DNA from: Brevinematales bacterium
GTDB lineage: Bacteria > Spirochaetota > Brevinematia > Brevinematales > GWF1-51-8
Length of the DNA: 64,000 nt
Direction of reading: 5' to 3'
Assembly (NCBI GenBank): GCA_020059465.1
Contig: JAGVBZ010000030.1
Coordinates: forward strand, 62,001 to 126,000
The notes beneath the pieces were generated by a model. The model saw only the letters and a program-made list of their open reading frames with translations. It had not been told where the DNA came from and did no database searches. Positions 34,064 to 42,481 of this stretch are shown here, piece after piece. Positions within the stretch are counted from its first letter, which is position 1. Every line of letters starts with the position of its first letter. The position numbers were made by a program, and so were the translations under genes.

Positions 34064-35164
34064 ATGAAATACCGAGTTGCGCTCATCGGCTGCGGCAGAA
34101 TCAGCGCCAAACATATCGAAGCCTATCTTGCGAATTCCAACGATATAGAGCTGGCCGGCCTCTGCGATCTGATTATCGAACGGGCTGAGGAAAAAGCCTC
34201 GCTCTACCGCAAACAAATTCCCGACGCGAAACTGAAAATTTATACCGATCACCGCCTGATGCTCGACGAGCTGAAGCCCGACTTTGTGACGATCGCCTCC
34301 GAAACTGGCTATCACCCTCAAATCTCGATTGACAGCATCGAGAGCGGCTCGCATGTCATCGTAGAAAAACCGATGGCGCTTTCCACATCCGACGCGCTTC
34401 GGATGATCGAAGTATCCCGTAAGGCGGGAAAAAAGCTCGCCGTCTGCTACCAGAACCGTTTTAATACCGCGTCCCGAAAACTCTACAACGCCATATACGC
34501 AAACCGTTTCGGGCGTATCCTTCACGGTATGATACAGGTGCGTTGGAACCGCAACACGGAATACTACAAGCAGGCGCCCTGGCGGGGGACATGGGAACTC
34601 GACGGGGGGACACTGATGAACCAGTGCTCGCACGGCATCGATCTGCTCCATTGGACGATGGGCGGGAATGTGCGCTCGGTTTACGGGGCGACCCGCCGGT
34701 ATCTGAAGCCTATCGAGGCGGAGGATTTCGGGAGCGCGATCGTCGAGTTCGACACCGGTGCGGTCGGGATAATCGAAGGCACCGCAGACGTATTCCCTAA
34801 AAACCTCTCGGAAAACCTGAGTATATTCGGCGAAAAAGGCACGGTCGTACTGGGCGGCCTCGCGGTGAATAAGATAGAGACATGGCGTTTTGCCGACAGC
34901 GAAACACTGGGCGAGACCGAAGCTGAGATGATAAAGCAGTCCGAGGAGGACCCCCCGACCGTCTACGGGTTCGGGCATACCCCGCTTTTCGCGGACTTCA
35001 TCGGCGCGCTCCGGGAAAACCGCGATCCGTTAGTGACCGGCGAGGAAGGATACCGTTCCGTACAGACCATCCTCGCGATTTATCAGTCGACAAAAGAAGG
35101 ACGGCGGGTCGAAATGCCCGTCGATTTCGATACCCGCCGAATGAGCGGTTTCTTTAAAAGCTAA
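34064..35164 (+). CDS. wlbA: Gfo/Idh/MocA oxidoreductase (WlbA-like sugar-nucleotide 3-dehydrogenase)
   Basis: A 366-residue NAD(P)-dependent oxidoreductase. VALIGCGRISAKHIEAYL (5-22) is the Rossmann loop; EKPMALS begins at residue 100 and carries the catalytic Lys; AVCYQNRFN and GGTLMNQCSHGIDLLHW complete the family pattern. QNRFN after the EKP motif is characteristic of WlbA, which oxidises UDP-GlcNAcA at C3. With WlbB next door it suggests 3-amino-uronic acid synthesis. The C6 dehydrogenase and the aminotransferase are not in the window. Confidence 0.86.
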   Translation: MKYRVALIGCGRISAKHIEAYLANSNDIELAGLCDLIIERAEEKASLYRKQIPDAKLKIYTDHRLMLDELKPDFVTIASETGYHPQISIDSIESGSHVIVEKPMALSTSDALRMIEVSRKAGKKLAVCYQNRFNTASRKLYNAIYANRFGRILHGMIQVRWNRNTEYYKQAPWRGTWELDGGTLMNQCSHGIDLLHWTMGGNVRSVYGATRRYLKPIEAEDFGSAIVEFDTGAVGIIEGTADVFPKNLSENLSIFGEKGTVVLGGLAVNKIETWRFADSETLGETEAEMIKQSEEDPPTVYGFGHTPLFADFIGALRENRDPLVTGEEGYRSVQTILAIYQSTKEGRRVEMPVDFDTRRMSGFFKS

Positions 35165-35175
35165 ACGGAGCGCAA

Positions 35176-36135
35176 ATGATAAAAAAAGTATCGATCATAT
35201 CCCCGTGCCTGAACGAGGAAAAAAATATCAACCGTTTCCTCGACGCTATCGGCGCGCAGGATTATCCTCATCACGCGATCGAAGTTCTGATCGCCGACGG
35301 GATGTCCTCCGATAAGACGCGCGAACTGGCCGCAGCATGGACAAAAGCGCACGATATCGATGTGAAAATTGTGGATAATAAGCGGGTGATCGCTGAATTC
35401 GGCAACGCCGAGGCGCTGAAAGTCGCGTCCGGGGACTATGTTTACCTGATGGGCGCTGACGAGGAAATGGCGCAGACCGATATGATTTCGGCGTTCGTCC
35501 GGGCGTTCGAGGTATTCCCCGATATAGTCGGGGTCGAGCAGGAATTCCTGCATATTCCCGGCGGCCCCCTTATCAATAATTTTCTCTCCGTGATCCATAT
35601 CGGCGACCTTCTCGCACGCGATATCGCGATCAAACCGCGTCAGGTCGAGAAGAAGGTCATCGACGGGAGAGTCTTCCGGAAGTACGAATTCTACCCGGGA
35701 TATCCCTCCACCATGTTCCTGAAGCGTGAGGCGATCACCGGATTTATCGGCGGGGACACCTACGAGGAGGGGCAGGTCACTCTCAGGCTCGCGCTCGAAA
35801 AGAATAATAAAATGGCGATGATCGATAATTACGGGGTCTACCATTACAGTATCAAATCGTTCGGACATTACCTGCGGAAACTCCGCCGGATCGCGCTCAA
35901 GCATACGACCCGTATCCAGGAACGGAAAACTTGGGTTAGCTATACCGGCGCGCGAACCTATATCTTCGCGTTCCTGCATATCACTCTCGTGTTCCCTATC
36001 CTGTTCGCGATTGCCAAGGCGATACAGAAACGGAAGCTGTTATGGCTAATGTACGCTCCGATGGCGGTCATCACGACAGTCGTATACTCATGGAACTGGC
36101 TCAAGCTCAAGATTACGAAAAAGAAGGCTTGGTAG
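35176..36135 (+). CDS. Glycosyltransferase family 2, membrane-associated
   Basis: A 319-residue GT2 enzyme (GT-A fold). ISPCLNEEKNINRFLDAIGAQDYP and EVLIADGMSSDKTRELA hold the nucleotide-binding Asp, and DYVYLMGADEEM the DxD-like metal site. Two helices near residues 255-300 anchor it to the membrane, as in many lipid-linked saccharide transferases. It is the last gene of the polysaccharide locus, 11 bases after wlbA. Confidence 0.9.
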   Translation: MIKKVSIISPCLNEEKNINRFLDAIGAQDYPHHAIEVLIADGMSSDKTRELAAAWTKAHDIDVKIVDNKRVIAEFGNAEALKVASGDYVYLMGADEEMAQTDMISAFVRAFEVFPDIVGVEQEFLHIPGGPLINNFLSVIHIGDLLARDIAIKPRQVEKKVIDGRVFRKYEFYPGYPSTMFLKREAITGFIGGDTYEEGQVTLRLALEKNNKMAMIDNYGVYHYSIKSFGHYLRKLRRIALKHTTRIQERKTWVSYTGARTYIFAFLHITLVFPILFAIAKAIQKRKLLWLMYAPMAVITTVVYSWNWLKLKITKKKAW

Positions 36136-36148
36136 ATAAAGACGCGAG

Positions 36149-36177
36149 TTGACAAATTTTCGCTGAAATGGTATATT
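36149..36177 (+). promoter_or_regulatory. Consensus promoter of the MazEF-type pair
   Basis: TTGACA (36149-36154), 17 bases, TATATT (36172-36177), then AAGGAGG before the ATG. Confidence 0.92.
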
Positions 36178-36203
36178 CTTTCAGGCTGTAAGGAGGAATT
36201 ATT

Positions 36204-36437
36204 ATGGTGGCATTCAAGCAAACTGTTAGAATCCCTGAAAACCATAAAATCTCAATCGATATTCCGGAAAGTGTCTGTACCGATCAGGTTGGCGAAATCA
36301 TTCTGATAATAAAGGATAAAAAGTCTTCCAGTGAAAATGTTTCCAATCTGAAACAAGCAATGAATGATCCCGTTTTTGTTAGCGATCTCAACGAAGTTAG
36401 TCTGGATTTTAAAGATATTGATTCCCACGGCTGGTAA
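36204..36437 (+). CDS. Antitoxin-like protein upstream of MazF
   Basis: A 77-residue protein. The N-terminal half (FKQTVRIPENHKISIDIPESVCTDQVGEIILIIKDK) is a short beta-rich pattern common in small proteins encoded before RelE or MazF toxins; the C-terminal half is acidic and would wrap the toxin. It starts behind a near-perfect promoter and ribosome-binding site and ends one base before the toxin start. DNA binding is not evident, so autoregulation is uncertain. Confidence 0.72.
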   Translation: MVAFKQTVRIPENHKISIDIPESVCTDQVGEIILIIKDKKSSSENVSNLKQAMNDPVFVSDLNEVSLDFKDIDSHGW

Positions 36438-36438
36438 T

Positions 36439-36783
36439 ATGAAATTCAGGTGGAATATTTTTCTAGTAAACCTCGACCCCATAGTCGGTTCGGAGCAGGG
36501 GAAGACAAGACCCGCCCTTGTTATTAGTGAAGAAGATATAAATCAGATTTTGCCGGTGGTAAATATCCTCCCTATTACATCTCTAAAGGAAGGCCGACGG
36601 GTTTATGCAAATGAGGTTCTAATCCGTTCTATGGAATCCCATCTGGAAAGGGACTCGATAATACTATGCTACCAGATTAGAACAGTCGATAAATCACGCC
36701 TCATGAAAAAAATCGGTGAAATTGAATCGGAAGATATCAGACAGGAAATAGTCGAGGCGCTTTCTTACCAGTTAGGAATCTAG
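36439..36783 (+). CDS. mazF: MazF/PemK-family mRNA interferase toxin
   Basis: A 114-residue MazF/PemK protein. WNIFLVNLDPIVGSEQGKTRPALVISEE is the family signature, with the catalytic Arg in TRPALV; PVVNILPIT and the C-terminal RTVDKSRL complete the fold. Such toxins cut mRNA at short sequence motifs. It is coupled to the antitoxin gene one base upstream. ATG 36439 is the only start consistent with the family N-terminus. The pair lies at the end of the polysaccharide locus. Confidence 0.93.
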   Translation: MKFRWNIFLVNLDPIVGSEQGKTRPALVISEEDINQILPVVNILPITSLKEGRRVYANEVLIRSMESHLERDSIILCYQIRTVDKSRLMKKIGEIESEDIRQEIVEALSYQLGI

Positions 36784-36859
36784 GAGACCGTTTTCTTAAA
36801 ATCAATATAATTGATATGTATTTCCCTTCTTTAGCCCGCCAAAAATATCTCATTCCGCT

Positions 36860-39800
36860 CTATTCCTTCCCGGACATATATTTCTGGATAAGTTTCTTAT
36901 AGTATTCGCCGATCGCGGTATTGGGTATGGACGACAGGTCGATCTTTTCCTGATAGAATTTCTCGTTCTCCTTCGGGGTTAACGCCTCATAAATCTTAGC
37001 CGTTTCCGCCTCGCGCTCCTCGCTGATCCCCTTCGACTGCAGGGATTTCTGCGAATCGAGGAGCTTCTCCTCTATCTTTTTACTTTTATCGACCATATCC
37101 TTATCGACCTGATAGCTCTGGAGCCCCTTGATCAGCTCGTCCATCATCTTCCCGGCTTCCTGCCCGCCGGAAATAATCCCCTCGCCTGTCTTCCCCATCA
37201 TCTGCTTGAGATTGTCCTGTATTTCCTTCTGGAGCGCGGCGAGCTGGTCCATCATCTGCTTCATCCCCGGCGTCAATTGCCCGTTCTGCTGGAGCTGCTG
37301 CATCAGGCTCTGGAGCGACTGGCTCATCATCCCCTGCATCTGGAGAAGGTCGTCCATCTTGAACGACATCTGCTGCTGCCCATTCTGCCCGGACTGCATG
37401 CTCTGCATCTGCTGTTCGAGCGCGGCGTTGACCTTCATCAGGTAGAGCGACACAAGCCCGAGGTAGTTGCCGTTGATATCGAGGCTCATCTTGACTATAT
37501 CGTAACGCTTGTCGCGGATGCTCGCGAGGATAATTTCCATCACTTTTCGGTGGTTCTCGAGCTGCGCGGCGATCTGCGCCTGCGTATCGCTTTTGAAAAT
37601 CAGCCCCTCGAGCGCCTCGTCGATACGTTTCCCGATATCGCGGGTCGATACGTCGAGTGCGTTGATCTTCTCCACCAGCTCAGGCTGATCGCCCCATACT
37701 CCCGGCGATTGCTGCGTCAACGGGATATTGTCCGCCTCTCGGATGAGCAGTACGTCGAGGAAAAGTTCCTCGATGATCGCCGTCAGTTTATCCATCCGCT
37801 CCTTCATCTGGTTCTGCCCTGCCTGATCGAGCATCTCCTTGACCGCGTTCTTCATCTGCGACATCAGGCTGTCGGACTTCTCGAACGTCGACTGGTCGCC
37901 CATTTTATACTGCATCGATTCTGCGGAAAGCTCCTTGGAGAGGTCGGATATTTTTCCGGTCTGGGACTCCTTCATATCGCCGAGCTGTTTCTGGAACGAC
38001 TCCTTCGTTTTCTGGAACTTGGAGGTATCGTTATCGGTCTCCTTCAGGAGATCGTAGGTGTTTTCGAGGATTTTAAAGCTGTTCAGCATCTCGGAGAATT
38101 TCTGGTAATACTCGAGGTTCTTCAGCATCGCCTTGAGCTGCTTGAGAAGCCCGGGTATCTGTTTCTCGTCGATCGCCATTTCCTTTTGTCCGGCGTCGGG
38201 CTTCTTGTTATACTCCATCATTTTTTTCATCAGTTCGGTCTGCTCGGAGAGTTTCTGGGTAATCTCCTTCATCTGCGTCATGGTGTCTTTTATATCCTGA
38301 ATAGCCCCCTCGTCCCCGGCATACTGTTCCTTCAGCGACGCCGCCGTTTGCTGAATCTTTTCCGCCTGTTTTTCCATTTCCTTCATCTTCTGGTTCGCCC
38401 CGGCAAGATTGTTATCCGCGAGGTCTTTCTGGAACTCGGAATAAGTGTTCGACAACGCCTGCGCGGTATCCTTGAGTGTTTTCTGATCGGCGAGCCGTTC
38501 CTCCATCAGAAGCGACATATCGGGCGATATGATCTTAAATGTCGCCTTCGGGGATTTCGCTCCGAACGGGTCTACAGCAACCATCTCGATCACCGCGACA
38601 TCTCCCGGCAGGAGGTCGATCTGCCCCGAATCGAATTTCAGCGCTTTCTTCAGGTAACGCGGCATATCCGGCACCTGCATATTCCCGTGCATAATCACCC
38701 CGTACACGTCGCTCAGGTACGGGTCGCTGTTCGTGACAGTCACCTGATACTCGAAGCGTACGATTCCCTGATCGTCCTCCGCCTCGACCAGCGACATCAC
38801 CGACCACTTCGTCCCGCCGAGAACGATATCCTTCACGGGATACAGGAGTTTAAGGGACGGCGGAGTATTCGGAAGGGTCTTGACTGTAAACTCCGGGGAT
38901 TGGAGAAAATCGCCGTCGACCGAGATAAACTGCGCGCTGTACTTGGATGTCCCCGACGGATGGAACGCGATGTGGAAGTCAGCCCCGTTCGCGCCGGTCT
39001 CGGCCTTCACGCCCGGCTGGAACTTTATTTCCTGTATATCCTTGGTCAGGTTGCCGCCGATAATCACCTTGCCCCCCGCCCATACCTCGATATCCTGCAG
39101 TTCGGGGTATTCCTCGGTCTTGAACGGGTAGACTACTGTCATCGACATCCGGTTCGGCAGGAGCCTGGTCGTACCGATCAGCTTCGCGGCCAGCATCGGG
39201 CGTTCTATTCCGTACTTTTCCGCGAACACGGTCACTGAGAGGAAGTCTCCTGCGGTCAGTTCCGCGCCGATGATGAAAATCCCGTCCGCGGATTCTATAA
39301 TCCTGTCCGCCGCCTTGAGAGTCAGTTTATCGTAATTCCCGGTATACCCGGACAGGTCAATTTTCAGGGCTTTTTCACGGATATAGTATACGGGCAGGAC
39401 ATACCCGGGTGTTTCGCTGAGGAACGCGTTGACTCTGCCGAATACCTGAAACGCGGGCGGCGCGATCATCGCAATCCCAGCGAGGAAAAGGACCGCTATT
39501 ACGGCGGATATGACTATCCGAACGGCCGCGCGTTTTTTCATATCGCCGGCATACCCCGCGAATCCCTCCCGCCAAACCTCGGTTTCGCCGTCTATCGCGA
39601 CACCCTTCCTGTGGAATTCGATATAAGAATCGAGCACAAGCCGCCGCGCGCCGAATACTTTTATTTCCAGCGTACGTACGAGGTTTTTCATCTCCCGCGT
39701 CCGGCGTACCCCGGTAATAATCAGGTAAACGATCAGTGCAGCAAACAATACTGCCGCGGAGATTAACCAATGAGGAATCCTATCGATCCAAAGCACGCCG

Positions 39801-39901
39801 CCGAGCGCGGCGAAAACAAAAAGCTCGACAATCACAAGCGCAAGCGAGAGAAATAAAAGACCCTGATTGCGTCTCAGGGTCGTTACGGCTTCCGAAATCA
39901 T
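36860..39901 (-). CDS. Large membrane-anchored coiled-coil protein (DUF4175-like)
   Basis: A 1013-residue protein. Two hydrophobic helices at about 13-63 and a third near 128-150 precede a beta-rich external region with AEDDQGIVRFEYQVTVT, the DDxG element typical of DUF4175-like proteins. From about residue 475 to the end it is charged coiled coil rich in Gln and Met (for example QQMSFKMDDLLQMQGMMSQ). The probable role is a structural or scaffolding envelope protein; no enzyme motif is seen. It lies 19 bases after the PsbP-like gene and probably shares its promoter. Confidence 0.78.
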   Translation of the reverse strand: MISEAVTTLRRNQGLLFLSLALVIVELFVFAALGGVLWIDRIPHWLISAAVLFAALIVYLIITGVRRTREMKNLVRTLEIKVFGARRLVLDSYIEFHRKGVAIDGETEVWREGFAGYAGDMKKRAAVRIVISAVIAVLFLAGIAMIAPPAFQVFGRVNAFLSETPGYVLPVYYIREKALKIDLSGYTGNYDKLTLKAADRIIESADGIFIIGAELTAGDFLSVTVFAEKYGIERPMLAAKLIGTTRLLPNRMSMTVVYPFKTEEYPELQDIEVWAGGKVIIGGNLTKDIQEIKFQPGVKAETGANGADFHIAFHPSGTSKYSAQFISVDGDFLQSPEFTVKTLPNTPPSLKLLYPVKDIVLGGTKWSVMSLVEAEDDQGIVRFEYQVTVTNSDPYLSDVYGVIMHGNMQVPDMPRYLKKALKFDSGQIDLLPGDVAVIEMVAVDPFGAKSPKATFKIISPDMSLLMEERLADQKTLKDTAQALSNTYSEFQKDLADNNLAGANQKMKEMEKQAEKIQQTAASLKEQYAGDEGAIQDIKDTMTQMKEITQKLSEQTELMKKMMEYNKKPDAGQKEMAIDEKQIPGLLKQLKAMLKNLEYYQKFSEMLNSFKILENTYDLLKETDNDTSKFQKTKESFQKQLGDMKESQTGKISDLSKELSAESMQYKMGDQSTFEKSDSLMSQMKNAVKEMLDQAGQNQMKERMDKLTAIIEELFLDVLLIREADNIPLTQQSPGVWGDQPELVEKINALDVSTRDIGKRIDEALEGLIFKSDTQAQIAAQLENHRKVMEIILASIRDKRYDIVKMSLDINGNYLGLVSLYLMKVNAALEQQMQSMQSGQNGQQQMSFKMDDLLQMQGMMSQSLQSLMQQLQQNGQLTPGMKQMMDQLAALQKEIQDNLKQMMGKTGEGIISGGQEAGKMMDELIKGLQSYQVDKDMVDKSKKIEEKLLDSQKSLQSKGISEEREAETAKIYEALTPKENEKFYQEKIDLSSIPNTAIGEYYKKLIQKYMSGKE

Positions 39902-39920
39902 TCTATTATATTAATACTTC

Positions 39921-40451
39921 CTATTTTGCGGTAATCTTAAAACTCTTCGCCATCTTCGATAAATTGCCGGCAAACCCCTTATCGGCGTTCTTAACAACTG
40001 ACTGGACATGCATATAATACTTTTTACCCTTCACGAAAATACTTATCGTAATAATCATATCATAATCGCCTTGACGGGTCTCAATCACGGCGACAGCGGC
40101 ATCAGCGGCTCCTGCGGCCTTGATCTCCGCAGAGGGAGGAATGATCTGGTTTTTCGGAAGCGTGTTCTGCGCTTCCAAATTGTCAAGAGTCGCCTCAAGA
40201 AGCGTAAGTGCGGTAATCTTTTTATCGTTCATCGGGTAGACATATACCCCGAACGCCGCAAGCCCGTCCGAAGACGAATACGTGACATTCGGCACACCCA
40301 CACTGTCGTCGACCGAGGCAGTCCAATCGTCGGGATAATCGAACTTGAAACCGGCCTTGTCCTGATAATTCAGCATCTTCGCGGACACGGCGGCCGCGGT
40401 CATCAGCATAATCGCGAACAATGAAACACACCCGAACAGCATTTTCCTCAT
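39921..40451 (-). CDS. Exported PsbP/DcrB-like protein
   Basis: A 176-residue secreted protein: signal peptide (MRKMLFGCVSLFAIMLMTAAAVSA), then the MogI/PsbP-type opening YQDKAGFKFDYPDDWTAS, and a C-terminal AGNLSKMAKSFKIT, the usual end of this alpha-beta sandwich (IFxSFRF-like). Such proteins are small periplasmic modules with varied partners. GGAGG precedes the ATG. It leads a two-gene operon with the DUF4175-like gene. Confidence 0.78.
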   Translation of the reverse strand: MRKMLFGCVSLFAIMLMTAAAVSAKMLNYQDKAGFKFDYPDDWTASVDDSVGVPNVTYSSSDGLAAFGVYVYPMNDKKITALTLLEATLDNLEAQNTLPKNQIIPPSAEIKAAGAADAAVAVIETRQGDYDMIITISIFVKGKKYYMHVQSVVKNADKGFAGNLSKMAKSFKITAK

Positions 40452-40488
40452 TTTAACCTCCGGAGATATTCATGAGATGTCTATTATT

Positions 40489-40516
40489 ATTTTAGCATAC
40501 TTTTATTATTATTCAA
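40489..40516 (-). promoter_or_regulatory. Promoter of the PsbP-like/DUF4175-like operon
   Basis: Minus strand TTGAAT (40511-40516), 16 bases, TAAAAT (40489-40494) with an extended TGC. Confidence 0.72.
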
Positions 40517-40590
40517 ATAGTTTTCACGTGTTAAAAATAAGGCGCTCCCGAAACAGTGCATTGACGAACTTAGAAATTTAGTACTTTTTA

Positions 40591-40695
40591 TCACTGCGAG
40601 TCCCGTGCTACAAAGATTTTTATAGTGCAGTAAAATTGTATCAATAATACTATATATTTACTTAACAGATTGTTTCGGTTTATGCCTCGCAATGA
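40591..40695. repeat. 105-bp element with terminal inverted repeats
   Basis: TCACTGCGAG at the left and CTCGCAATGA at the right are inverted copies with one mismatch. It occupies the middle of the 343-base non-coding stretch 40452-40794; the rest of that stretch holds only the two flanking promoters. GTCATTGCGAG-type palindromes recur in many bacterial genomes. Confidence 0.75.
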
Positions 40696-40748
40696 CAACA
40701 CTATTTAGTCATCAAGCCCGAAAGGGTGTGCCGACGAATTCAGAAATT

Positions 40749-40777
40749 TTGCGTTTTTCATCCGGACACGGTAAAAT
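40749..40777 (+). promoter_or_regulatory. Promoter of folD
   Basis: TTGCGT (40749-40754), 17 bases, TAAAAT (40772-40777). The leader would be only about 11 nt, so the ribosome-binding site CGGAGAG lies at the very 5' end. Confidence 0.65.
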
Positions 40778-40794
40778 ATTCGCGGAGAGTAAAA

Positions 40795-41655
40795 ATGATC
40801 TTAGACGGTAAGATGCTCGCGGCGATAGAGCGCGACAAAATAAAGGAAGAGACAAAAAAACTCGGCATACAGCCCGGCCTTGCGGTCGTGCTGGTCGGCG
40901 ACGATCCCGCGTCTCAGAGCTACGTCAACTCGAAGGAGAAGGCGTGCCAGGAACTGGGATTCCTTTCGCGCGTCATGCGTCTCCCCGCGACTACCCCGGA
41001 AGCGGAACTCCTCCAGATCGTCAGGGATCTGAACGCCGACAGAAAGATCAACGGCATCCTCGTACAGCTCCCGTTACCGGGGCATATCGACGAGAATATG
41101 ATAATCGACGCGATCGACCCGGACAAGGATGTGGACTGTTTCCACCCCTTCAACTTCGGCCGCCTGTTTATCGGCAGCCAGATCATCGAACCGTGCACCC
41201 CGAAGGGAATCATACGGATACTCGAACATTACATGATAGAGATCAAGGGCAAAAACGCCGTGGTCATCGGCAGAAGCAATATAGTCGGCAAGCCTATAGC
41301 GATGCTCCTGATGCAGAGGCACGCCACAGTCACGATCGCGCATTCGCGGACAATCGATCTGCCGTCGGTCTGCCGGAACGCGGACATACTGGTCGCGGCG
41401 GTCGGTAAGCCCCTCATGGTGAAGGGCGACTGGATCAAGGACGGAGCGGTAGTGATCGATGTCGGTACGAACCGTGTTCCGGACAGCACGCGCCCGAAGG
41501 GATACCATATGGCCGGGGACGTCGATTTCGCCGAGGTAGAGCCTAAGGTATCGGCAATCACTCCCGTACCGGGCGGAGTCGGCCCGATGACGATCGCGAT
41601 GCTGATGTCGAATACGCTCGCGCTCGCTAAGTACGCCCACGGGATCAGAGATTGA
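40795..41655 (+). CDS. folD: Methylenetetrahydrofolate dehydrogenase/cyclohydrolase
   Basis: A 287-residue FolD, the bifunctional enzyme of one-carbon metabolism. Motifs: LVGDDPASQSYVNSKEKACQELG with the catalytic Lys in YVNSKEK, NGILVQLPLPGHI, PDKDVDCFHPFNFGRL, CTPKGIIRILE, VVIGRSNIVGKPIAMLLM, GDVDFAEVEP and TPVPGGVGPMTIAML. ATG at 40795 follows CGGAGAG. Its TGA overlaps the TTG start of rsmI. Confidence 0.98.
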   Translation: MILDGKMLAAIERDKIKEETKKLGIQPGLAVVLVGDDPASQSYVNSKEKACQELGFLSRVMRLPATTPEAELLQIVRDLNADRKINGILVQLPLPGHIDENMIIDAIDPDKDVDCFHPFNFGRLFIGSQIIEPCTPKGIIRILEHYMIEIKGKNAVVIGRSNIVGKPIAMLLMQRHATVTIAHSRTIDLPSVCRNADILVAAVGKPLMVKGDWIKDGAVVIDVGTNRVPDSTRPKGYHMAGDVDFAEVEPKVSAITPVPGGVGPMTIAMLMSNTLALAKYAHGIRD

Positions 41656-42344
41656 ACGGCACGCTATATGTGGTCGCCACACCGATCGGGAACCTCGGAG
41701 ATATCACTCTCCGCGCGCTCGAAACCCTCAAGGCGGTCGATATGATCGCGTGCGAGAATCCGGTGCATAGCCTGAAACTGCTCAATCATTTCGGTATCAA
41801 GAAACGGTTATTGGAATACTCCCCGGCGAACGAGGCCAACAGCGCGAAGGGGATAGTCAGCCTGATGAAGGACGGTAAAAATATCGCGCTGGTCTCCGAC
41901 TCGGGAACACCGTGCGTATCCGACCCCGGCACCCGTCTGACGCGCCTCGCGGGAGAGGAAGGGATAACAGTCGTACCGATACCCGGGCCGTCTGCGCTCA
42001 CGGCGCTGATTTCAGCGAGCGGTTTCCCGGCGGACAGGGCGGTTTTTCTCGGATTCCTCTCGAAAAAGGAAGGCAAGGCGATGAAGGAACTCGCCGTGTT
42101 CCGGGAGATCGAATGCGTGATCGCTGTCTATGTATCGTCGCACCAGCTAAAAAAGATTCTCGGATGCGTTAATAATATCTTCGGAAATGTCGAAATTATA
42201 ATAGGAAGGGAGATGACTAAGGTGAACGAGGAGCTGATTCGCGGGCGCGCGGACGAGCTTCCCGAAAGGCAGATCACCGAAAAAGGCGAGTTCGCGATAC
42301 TGATCAACAATCACCGCGAACGCCCTTCGACAGGCTCAGGATGA
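41652..42344 (+). CDS. rsmI: 16S rRNA (cytidine-1402-2'-O)-methyltransferase, short form
   Basis: A 230-residue RsmI, the tetrapyrrole-methylase-fold enzyme that 2'-O-methylates C1402 of 16S rRNA. TLYVVATPIGNLGDITLRALETL, ALVSDSGTPCVSDPG and PGPSALTALISASGFP are diagnostic. Two oddities: the usual EDTR motif after DxIAC reads ENPVHS, and the protein ends about 50 residues early compared with typical 280-290-residue RsmI, without the C-terminal helical domain. The last residues (RPSTGSG) and the stop codon come from a dispersed repeat at 42323-42345. The start is TTG at 41652, overlapping folD by four bases. Confidence 0.88.
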   Translation: MNGTLYVVATPIGNLGDITLRALETLKAVDMIACENPVHSLKLLNHFGIKKRLLEYSPANEANSAKGIVSLMKDGKNIALVSDSGTPCVSDPGTRLTRLAGEEGITVVPIPGPSALTALISASGFPADRAVFLGFLSKKEGKAMKELAVFREIECVIAVYVSSHQLKKILGCVNNIFGNVEIIIGREMTKVNEELIRGRADELPERQITEKGEFAILINNHRERPSTGSG

Positions 42345-42345
42345 C
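42323..42345 (-). repeat. REP-like dispersed sequence inside the rsmI 3' end
   Basis: Read on the minus strand it is GTCATC then CTGAGCCTGTCGAAGGG, matching 3711-3728 at 17 of 18 shared positions. It encodes the final rsmI codons including TGA (42342-42344). A purine tract (about 42387-42420) follows. Confidence 0.75.
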
Positions 42346-42428
42346 AATGGCAGACCGGGCAGGAGAATGAATAAAAGACGCTTGTTCGGGAAAAGAAAAA
42401 GAAAAGAAAAAAGAGGCGTTTGAAAATA

Positions 42429-42456
42429 TAAAGAATATCGGGGTATCGGCCGATAA
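42429..42456 (+). promoter_or_regulatory. Sigma-28 (FliA/SigD) promoter of flgM
   Basis: TAAAGAAT (42429-42436), 12 bases, GCCGATAA (42449-42456). The -10 is an exact match to the known sigma-28 consensus and the -35 keeps TAAAG. Spacing is one base longer than the E. coli norm. It is located 25 bases before the flgM ATG. Confidence 0.88.
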
Positions 42457-42481
42457 TATATTGTGAAGAAGGAGGTTTCCT

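Noticed and set aside
19879-36135. Whole polysaccharide locus as a mobile island
   Set aside because: Such loci are often exchanged, but no integrase, tRNA junction, insertion sequence or flanking repeat is visible at its ends.
37277-39238. 653-codon open frame on the plus strand opposite the DUF4175-like gene
   Set aside because: It is a shadow of the minus-strand codon pattern: Leu/His/Arg-rich low-complexity translation, no ribosome-binding site, no domain. The minus-strand frame has membrane helices and a recognisable family.
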